5,064 nucleotides of DNA from an uncultured Mycoplasmatota bacterium (GTDB taxonomy: Bacteria > Bacillota_I > Bacilli_A > Mycoplasmatales > Mycoplasmoidaceae). The notes under the pieces are model-generated. The model saw only the letters and a list, made by a program, of their open reading frames with translations, had not been told where the DNA came from and did no database searches. The position numbers were made by a program, and so were the translations under genes. Location: contig CATAWQ010000040.1 of assembly GCA_949500635.1 (NCBI GenBank), positions 1 to 5,064 of the forward strand, given 5' to 3'. Shown here piece after piece: positions 1-5,064 of this stretch (position 1 is the stretch's first letter; every line of letters begins with the position of its first letter).

Positions 1-874
1 CAAATGAACCAATCATTTTTAATTTCTCAATGATTTTTTGTTTTACACCTTCATATCCTATTGGGAAATATTTTCTAGTATCAAAACCTTTTCCTTCTTT
101 ATGTTTACCTGATAAAAAATAAGGAGCCAATGCGTCTGTAAAAACAAGTAAAGTTTCTGTACCAACATTCACTTTGCATACGCCAAGCCTAATGGCTTCT
201 TGCACTTGTTCAGTTGGAATCCCGCTTCCACCGTGCAATACTAAAGGAATGTTATTAGTATGAGCTTTAATTTCTTCTAATAATTTTAAATTAATTCCTT
301 TTCAATCTGATGGATAAATCCCATGAACATTACCAATTCCAGCCGCTAAACATGAAATTCCAGTCACTGCCAAACGTGAACATTCATCAGGATTGGCTTG
401 TTCACCATTCCCTGTAACACCATCTTCTTTACCACCAATCGCTCCTACTTCTCCTTCAACTGATACATCATACTGTTTAGCTAATGTTAAAATTTCATTA
501 GTTTTCTTAATATTAATATCAATTGGTTCTTTAGAACCATCATACATTACAGAACTAAATCCTGCTTTAATACACTCAATAGCAGCATCATATGATCCGT
601 GATCTAAGTGTAAAGCTACAGGAACACTTATTTTATAATTATCCATTATATCATACACCATGTGAGCAATACCTTCTGGAGAAATAATTCCTTTCATAGA
701 TTTCTCCGTTAATGCAACAATAATTGGTGAGTTAGTTTCTTGAGCTGTTAAGATAGTTACTTTTATTCAGTCGTAATTAACTGCATTAATGTGTAAAATG
801 GCATAATGCCCATTCTTGGCATCATGTAACATTTTATCCATATTTACTAAATTATGTTGTTTATAATTGTTCAT
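1..874 (-). CDS. Class II ketose-bisphosphate aldolase (Fba/GatY family), C-terminus cut by window edge
   Basis: Zinc-dependent cytosolic aldolase that splits a ketose-1,6-bisphosphate into dihydroxyacetone phosphate and glyceraldehyde-3-phosphate. 291 codons are visible. Family members have about 285-290 residues, so only the last few codons should be missing. Seen: LHLDHG (catalytic Asp91, zinc ligand His92), VEGEVGAIGG (around 139-148), GNVHG (His184) and LVLHGGSG (His214), the expected zinc ligands and loops, then KVNVGTE (Asn236) in the phosphate/DHAP region. Trp36 and Trp191 are UGA. The start at 874 lies 5 nt after the lacE stop and gives about 7 residues before the usual LVNMKEML-like beginning. 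It lacks a clear Shine-Dalgarno, so translation may be coupled to lacE. By family it could be fructose-bisphosphate aldolase or tagatose-bisphosphate aldolase (GatY/KbaY). The lac context and the VNVGTE motif (GatY has VNVATE, Fba usually INVNTE) favour tagatose-1,6-bisphosphate, but this is inference. Confidence 0.9.
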
Positions 875-878
875 CGTT

Positions 879-3554
879 TTATTTTGATGTTAATTCTCTA
901 ATTACAATATCAGCAGCATTAGCTGGGTTTTTTGATAGATCAATGTAATCTCTACCTCTACAAGCTAATAGTTTGAAACCTATATCTTGTGCTTGCTTAG
1001 ATAGGTTATTTGCATGTGAACCTAATTGAGGAGACAAGATTACAAGATCACTTGAAGATAATGCAGATTCATGTTGACCTCATGCTAATGCAGCAGCTTT
1101 AATGTTCTTAATACTATTAGCTTTTAATCCTTTGTTAATAGTGTTTGCTAGTACAGCAGATGAACCAGCGCCTAAACATAATACTAGTACTTGGTATTTT
1201 TTATTAGGATCAATTCCATTTGCTGATGATTGAGGAGCTTTTTTTGCTTTGACTGTGTTATCAGTTACAACAGGAGTTTTTAAAGATGATACTTCTTTTT
1301 GGGTTCTTGCTCACGGATTTATGCATTGAGCAATTTCAGCTTTATTTTTAGAAATAATTGTTTTAAATGTTTGTTTTTTATCGGAATGTTGTCTCTTATT
1401 TGCTTTTCTTACAGCTTTTTGATCTTTAAATTTTTTTAAAGCAACAGGAACAATAAGAGATGTAATTTTAATGTTTAATTTATCAGCTTTATTTTGTAAA
1501 GATTTGTGTCTTCTAGCAAACTTTTTGTTTGCTCTGATGCAAGAATTTGCATAAGAAGTTTCAATCTTGTGAGTTTCTATAGTTTTGACTACATCAAGAT
1601 CTTTTACATTACAGTGAACTTTTGCAGGGGTAGACTGTTTAGAAGTAATTTTGCTTTCTATTTTTTCAATTTTAGCTTTTATATTTGGAATTGCTTTTGT
1701 AGTTATTTTCTTACTCAATTTAGATTTAGATTGACTAGAAATTTGTTTGAAAGTAGAAATTTTTACTTTCAAAACTTCTAATTTCTTGTTTAGTTTTTGA
1801 ATCTCACTATTTTTTTTGTTATTTGCTTGATCAATACATAGATCTACTTTTTCAGATAAATTTTCAAGTTTAGCATTTAATTTATCTTTTTTATTTTTCT
1901 TGGTTAATTCAAATGATTTAGCAACAATTGTTAATTCATCAGATAAACAAATAGTTTTATTCTTTAATAACTTAATTTTCTTATCTAATTTAATCTTATT
2001 TTTTTCTTGATCATTACCATTTGCTAGAGCAAGAGCTTTTTTAGTTTTTTTATTTAATTGTTTTTTAAAGATTTTGTGTTCATTTCTTGCAGTTGTATCA
2101 CCAATAAATAATTTACTCTTAATAATTTCAATACCATTTTGTGGTTTGAAGTTAATTGAATTAACATTTAACTTCTTAGCTTCTTCTTTTAAACAGTTTT
2201 TATCATGTAAGATCACTGCTGGTAAATATGTTAATGTACAAATTGCTAAAGCTACCAAATTAAATACTCATGGCATTCAATTTGTCGGTGTTGGCAATGC
2301 AGTTTGTAAGAAGTAAGGAGTAGATCATGGTAAATATAATGTTCCAGCTTGAAAAGCTGTTGCATCTGCAAACACTTTAAATAACAAGTCATTGAACATT
2401 CCTGTAAAGATCATTGGGAATGCAAATAACGGATTTAATATGGTTGGTGTTCCAAATAATGCTGGTTCATTAACTTGGAAGAAAATTGGTAAAACAGCTG
2501 TTTTACCGGTTACTTTCATTTGAGTTGATCTACAGAATAATAATGCTAATGCAGGTAACATTAATGTGCATCCTGATCCACCCATAGCACCATAACCATA
2601 CATTAAAGGTTCGATAAATAAATTATTTCCACCTTGTGCATTATCAGCGATATTTGAAAATCAGAAAGTAGCACGCATAATTGCATGTACTGGTTCTGGG
2701 TGAACACCTAAGAATCAGAAACCGCCTTCCATTAATGTATAAATAACAATTAATGGATAACTGTTATTAATGTTTGGGTTAGCTGATAATCCAGATTGAA
2801 TTTTTTCAAAAATATAAAATAGAATTGGTTCTCCTAATCATTTATCAAATCCGAATCCAATCGATCCAAAAATAGCAAATGTCAAAAATAAAGGAATGAT
2901 TGCTAAGAACGCTTGACAAATTGTTTGTGGTACAGATTTAGGCAATCTAATTGTTCAGTTTTTCTTGTATGAAATATAGAATACGTATGGTAATGTTAAA
3001 CCAATAATAATACCAGGTAAAATACCTTGTGCTGCTAAACCATCAACGAAGATTGCACGACCAGAATGATCAGGTAATACCGCTTTTCATGAATCATCAC
3101 TATCAACTGTAAATTCAATTACAGAAAGCATAAAGTAAACACAAATAGCAGCAAAGAAAATGGCTGTTTCATTCATTCTTCTTTCAAATGGTAATTTATT
3201 ATTTAATTCAACTGCTAAGTTTTTAGCAATTGCAGCAGTTGCTAATAAACCAATAATACCCATTGATCAATTAGAAATAGCACCTGCTCATGCTTGGTAT
3301 TGTTCAAACATTGCATAATCAATGTGGTCTTTTCAAGCAACTGGTCCTTCTTTTTGTCAAATGATTGTCATTACCATTTCAGGTAGTGCTGATAGAAGTG
3401 TAAAGATTGATGCAGTAATAATAATTGGCATTACAGCAATAAATCCATTTACAATTGCTACCATCCATTTAGATTGGGTAAAACGTTTAATACCATTTGC
3501 AAATGTTTGCAAATAGTATTTACCTAATGATTGTTTCTCAATAACTTTTTCCAT
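879..3554 (-). CDS. lacE: Lactose-type PTS permease EIICB with giant basic linker (LacE)
   Basis: Membrane permease that imports lactose (or a related galactoside) and phosphorylates it with phosphate passed from LacF. 891 residues with UGA as Trp: 14 UGA codons and one UGG at Trp30. Residues 1 to about 450 are the polytopic EIIC domain, with the conserved GVH (His285), GAMGGSG (322-328) and NEPALFGTP (Asn362, Glu363) signatures of the lactose/cellobiose family. Residues about 785-891 are EIIB, with phosphorylated Cys793 in VLVLCLGAGSSA. IIC-then-IIB order is that of LacE. Typical LacE has about 570 residues; here about 320 extra residues of Lys-rich sequence lie between the domains. The start at 3554 has AGGAG 9 nt upstream, and that SD overlaps the lacB stop. 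Family assignment is firm; the exact sugar is inferred from lacA and lacB next to it. Confidence 0.95.
1203..2201 (-). other. Lys-rich interdomain linker of LacE (about residues 452-784)
   Basis: This part of lacE encodes the segment between EIIC and EIIB. Hand count for residues 452-747 gives 69 Lys in 296 (about 23%), about 6 Arg and about 28 Asp/Glu, so it is strongly basic. It has no Trp, which is why it stays open for over 300 codons even in the standard code. Most of it has spaced Leu/Ile with KK, NKK and EK runs, suggesting long helices or coiled coil. It has six Cys (454, 536, 573, 648, 672, 744) and no evident long membrane segment. Residues 748-784 are Ser/Thr/Pro/Lys-rich and resemble an ordinary flexible linker. 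The frame continues cleanly on both sides, so it is a true part of the protein, not a frameshift artefact. I recognise no known domain. Confidence 0.85.
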
Positions 3555-3563
3555 TACTTATTT

Positions 3564-3568
3564 CTCCT
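3564..3568 (-). promoter_or_regulatory. lacE Shine-Dalgarno overlapping lacB stop
   Basis: AGGAG on the minus strand, 9 nt before the lacE ATG, shares bases with the TAG stop of lacB (3567-3569). It supports the lacE start and suggests that ribosomes finishing lacB hand over to lacE. Confidence 0.8.
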
Positions 3569-4115
3569 ATTTATTTCAGGTTTTAGGTAGAGGAATAGTT
3601 TCTTGTTTTTCCCCTCCGCAATATCCGCCTTGGTGTCATTTTTCAATTTCACCATTAAACATCTGGATATCATAATTATCATTTTTTATCTTATTATTAA
3701 CTTTATCTAATAACTCTTTATTAGATCCATCATATTCTGTGTTAATAAAAGCATTAATAATTTCTTCAATTAATCCTTGACCAGTAATTCTACCACCCAT
3801 AGCAATAATGTTAGCATCATAGTATTTTCTAGCAGCTACTGCAGATGCTACATCTCTTGTAAGACACACCCTTGCTCCTTTTGTTTTTTGAGCTGAATTA
3901 GAAATACCAACACCTGTACCACAAATACAAACACCTAAGTGTGCTTGTTTAGATACAACTTGTCTTGCTACTTCAAACCCATAAACTGCATAATGTGTTC
4001 TTACTTTATCATAAGTACCACAATCAATTACTTGGTGACCATTATTAGTTAAGAATTTAACAACTTCGTCTTTAATAGGTGTAACTATATGATCACATCC
4101 AATTGCTATTCTCAT
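3567..4115 (-). CDS. lacB: Galactose-6-phosphate isomerase subunit LacB
   Basis: Catalytic partner in the LacAB isomerase that converts galactose-6-phosphate to tagatose-6-phosphate in the cytosol. 182 residues, against about 171 in Gram-positive LacB. Seen: N-terminal IAIGCDH (Asp8, His9), RTHYAVYG (His41), and the LGVCICGTGVGISN loop with Cys65, the position used as catalytic base in the RpiB/LacB family, then RVCLTRD and IIAMGGRITG. The conserved EKW near the C-terminus is read through UGA at codon 160; a second UGA is Trp180. Stopping at the first UGA would remove the conserved WHxGxY end. After that motif there is an extra tail of about 17 residues ending PLPKTWNK. The ATG lies one base after the lacA stop, with a strong AGGAGG 9 nt upstream. 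Confidence 0.95.
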
Positions 4116-4116
4116 A

Positions 4117-4554
4117 TTATTTATCCTCCTTTTCTAATAATGTATCCATCATATCGATTCTTACTTTATGACGACCACCTTCATATTTAGCTGCTAAAAA
4201 TTTATCTACCATTCTTTTCATTTGGTTAATAGTAGAAATTTCACTACCAAATGTAAGAATGCTACTGTTATTATGTTCAGTGGTCATTCTAGCTGAGTGT
4301 TCATCATTAATTTCAGCAACTACAATTCCTTTATTTTTAGCTAAATACATAAATGTAATAATTCCTCAATCATCAATTGCTAATCCTCTATCAATTGTGT
4401 GTGAATTATATGCATTTACTAATTCATCACAATTTTCAAGAATTCCTGAATGCTTATTTAAATCAATTGGTTCATGTCCAATTGATTTTACATAAGTCAT
4501 TAGTTCGTTTTTGATTGAAGCATTTTTAGCATCGCTAATAATTCCTATTTTCAT
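4117..4554 (-). CDS. lacA: Galactose-6-phosphate isomerase subunit LacA
   Basis: Second subunit of the LacAB isomerase, a paralogue of LacB that lacks the catalytic Cys and GTG loop (here IDDWGIITF around 60-68) but supplies other active-site residues. 145 residues, close to the usual 142. Seen: MKIGIISDA at the N-terminus; GIVVAEINDEHSARMT then EHNNS with His94, matching the LacA GHNNS histidine; FGSEI at 102-106; and YEGGRHKVRIDMM at 124-136, where Arg128 and Arg132 match the phosphate-binding arginines of LacA. Trp63 is UGA, so a standard-code reading wrongly splits the gene. The ATG is 2 nt after the lacF stop, and its SD-like AGAAGG lies inside the last lacF codons. Confidence 0.93.
4125..4130 (-). 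promoter_or_regulatory. lacB Shine-Dalgarno (inside lacA 3' end)
   Basis: AGGAGG on the minus strand, 9 nt before the lacB ATG and within the last codons of lacA. It is the closest match to consensus in the operon and confirms the lacB start. Confidence 0.8.
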
Positions 4555-4556
4555 AA

Positions 4557-4895
4557 CTAAAAGACCTTCTTATATAAATCAATAAAAGAAGTTAACATTT
4601 CTTTTAACAAAATAGTGGTCATCAAGTGATCTTGTGCATGTACCATTAAATAAGCAAATGGTTGAGATTTACCTCGTGCTTCTGCTTGTAACATGTCAGT
4701 TTGTTTAACATGACATTCATTTAATAAATCTTCTGCTTCTTTCATCTTTTTTTCTATGGTTGAGATATAAGATTTAAGATTAGTTTTAGTTGATTTTCTT
4801 AATGCATCTAAACATTCTAAATACAAACTTCTTGCATCACCAGCTAGTGATACAATTTCAAAACCAATTTCTTGAGCTTTATTTGTTTTTGCCAT
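4557..4895 (-). CDS. lacF: Lactose-specific PTS EIIA component (LacF)
   Basis: Small cytosolic phosphocarrier that takes phosphate from HPr and passes it to the EIIB Cys of LacE. 112 residues, close to the usual 103-105 plus a slightly longer N-terminus. It is all-helical as expected for the PTS_IIA lactose/cellobiose family. The signature AYLMVHAQDHLMTT is present at about 81-94: His86 is the expected phosphorylated residue, Asp89 the metal-binding trimer residue and His90 the second conserved His. The N-terminal EIGFEIVSLAGDARS (about 9-23) and the EARGKSQPFAY segment (72-82) also match the family. The protein has no Trp. First gene of the operon; ATG at 4895 with AGGAG 5 nt upstream. Confidence 0.96.
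   Translation of the reverse strand: MAKTNKAQEIGFEIVSLAGDARSLYLECLDALRKSTKTNLKSYISTIEKKMKEAEDLLNECHVKQTDMLQAEARGKSQPFAYLMVHAQDHLMTTILLKEMLTSFIDLYKKVF
4565..4570 (-). promoter_or_regulatory. lacA Shine-Dalgarno-like site inside lacF
   Basis: AGAAGG on the minus strand, 10 nt before the lacA ATG and within the final lacF codons. It is weaker than the lacB site, and it fits coupled translation of lacF and lacA, whose stop and start are 2 nt apart. Confidence 0.55.
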
Positions 4896-4900
4896 TTTTT

Positions 4901-4905
4901 CTCCT
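4901..4905 (-). promoter_or_regulatory. lacF Shine-Dalgarno
   Basis: AGGAG (within AAGAGGAG) on the minus strand, 5 nt before the lacF ATG. It fixes the start of the first operon gene. Confidence 0.75.
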
Positions 4906-4916
4906 CTTATTTCATT

Positions 4917-4943
4917 ATCTTAAATATTATAAATATTTAAGAT
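4917..4943. promoter_or_regulatory. Perfect 12-bp inverted repeat, candidate operator
   Basis: ATCTTAAATATT at 4917-4928 and its exact reverse complement AATATTTAAGAT at 4932-4943, separated by 3 nt and centred on 4930. It lies between two divergent sugar genes and covers the putative lacF -10 box and start site, as well as the -35 position of the divergent promoter. This is the classic arrangement for a dimeric repressor controlling both directions. It does not match the cre (CcpA) consensus. The cognate regulator (GntR, RpiR, DeoR or LacI type) is not in the window. Confidence 0.7.
4926..4931 (-). promoter_or_regulatory. Candidate -10 box of the lac operon
   Basis: Perfect TATAAT on the minus strand at the centre of the palindrome. 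It would put the start of transcription near 4919-4920 and give a leader of about 25 nt containing the lacF SD. The -35 region (about 4949-4954, TTATAG) is poor, which is common in mollicutes. Predicted from sequence only. Confidence 0.55.
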
Positions 4944-4949
4944 TACTTC

Positions 4950-4955
4950 TATAAT
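4950..4955 (+). promoter_or_regulatory. Candidate -10 box of the divergent gene
   Basis: TATAAT on the plus strand, ending 6 nt before the ATG at 4962. The hexamer 17 nt upstream (TTATAA, 4927-4932) is a weak -35 and lies in the palindrome. If used, transcription would begin at or next to the ATG, giving a leaderless mRNA. This agrees with the lack of a Shine-Dalgarno before this gene. Confidence 0.45.
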
Positions 4956-4961
4956 AATTTT

Positions 4962-5064
4962 ATGAATGAAAAATTAATTATTATTGCTAATGATCACGCA
5001 GCAACAAACATGAAAAAAGACATCTGTAGATACTTTGATCAAAAACAAATAAAGTATGAAAATT
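4962..5064 (+). CDS. RpiB/LacAB-family sugar-phosphate isomerase, N-terminus only
   Basis: Divergent gene cut by the right edge; 34 codons visible. The start LIIIANDHAATNMKKDI matches the first strand and helix of ribose-5-phosphate isomerase B (usual form IxIGxDHAAxxLKxxI), with Asp11 and His12 at the substrate-binding positions. It differs from LacA, which has SDxA here, and from LacB, which has CDHIVT, so RpiB is the best fit: interconversion of ribose-5-phosphate and ribulose-5-phosphate, or of another sugar phosphate such as allose-6-phosphate. No SD precedes the ATG. The catalytic Cys/GTG loop lies outside the window, so the call rests on the N-terminus alone. Confidence 0.7.
   Translation, partial: MNEKLIIIANDHAATNMKKDICRYFDQKQIKYEN

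Noticed and set aside
1203..2201. Mobile element or transferred DNA inserted into lacE
   Set aside because: No terminal inverted repeats, target-site duplication or transposase motifs are visible, the frame is kept, and AT-rich codon use resembles the rest of the gene.
1311..2258. The basic segment as a separate 315-residue gene
   Set aside because: Its apparent start is an internal TTG (Leu433) in the last EIIC helix. The frame is continuous through UGA Trp codons with EIIC upstream and EIIB downstream, and there is no SD.
2074..2316. Plus-strand open frame of 80 codons opposite lacE, along with similar ones at 393-602, 1506-1781, 3322-3516 and 4259-4495
   Set aside because: They lie antisense to well-supported genes, have no family motifs, and their length comes from the base composition of the real minus-strand frames.
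3357..4554. lacA, lacB and lacE as pseudogenes broken by in-frame stops
   Set aside because: Every break is UGA; none is UAA or UAG. Reading them as Trp restores conserved motifs and full family lengths.
4917..4943. The palindrome as a transcription terminator
   Set aside because: It lies upstream of two divergent starts, not after a gene. It is almost all A/T with no GC stem or following T-run, and it contains a TATAAT box.

Overview
The window comes from a low-GC mollicute that reads UGA as tryptophan (genetic code 4; Spiroplasma, Mesoplasma/Entomoplasma or Mycoplasma relatives). Read with code 4, the chopped minus-strand frames join into full-length genes. By hand count, 19 of the 20 Trp codons in the visible genes are UGA and one is UGG, and several UGAs sit at positions where the families conserve Trp. 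The genus cannot be fixed from this window.

Layout. From about 4931 down to the left edge runs one tightly packed minus-strand operon: lacF (EIIA-Lac), lacA and lacB (the two subunits of galactose-6-phosphate isomerase), lacE (EIICB-Lac) and a class II ketose-bisphosphate aldolase cut by the left edge. Gaps between genes are 1 to 12 nt and no internal terminator is visible. On the right, a divergent plus-strand gene starts at 4962. Its first 34 codons look like the N-terminus of a ribose-5-phosphate isomerase B (RpiB/LacAB family) protein. The 66-nt divergent intergenic region holds a perfect 12-bp inverted repeat that overlaps a TATAAT box for lacF, plus a second TATAAT box facing the other gene.

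How the genes work together. LacF and LacE import and phosphorylate lactose (or another beta-galactoside or galactose-type sugar). A 6-phospho-beta-galactosidase, not in the window, would release galactose-6-phosphate, which LacAB isomerises to tagatose-6-phosphate. A kinase (LacC-like, not in the window) would make tagatose-1,6-bisphosphate, and the class II aldolase probably cleaves it. This is the tagatose-6-phosphate pathway with a class II aldolase where the classical lac operons carry class I LacD.

The most unusual feature is in LacE. The EIIC membrane domain and the EIIB domain are both intact, but they are separated by about 330 residues of lysine-rich, strongly basic, probably helical or coiled-coil sequence (nt about 1203-2201). 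Known LacE proteins of about 570 residues have only a few tens of residues there. This linker may contain degenerate internal repeats and its function is unknown to me. No RNA genes, insertion sequences, CRISPR arrays or origins were seen.
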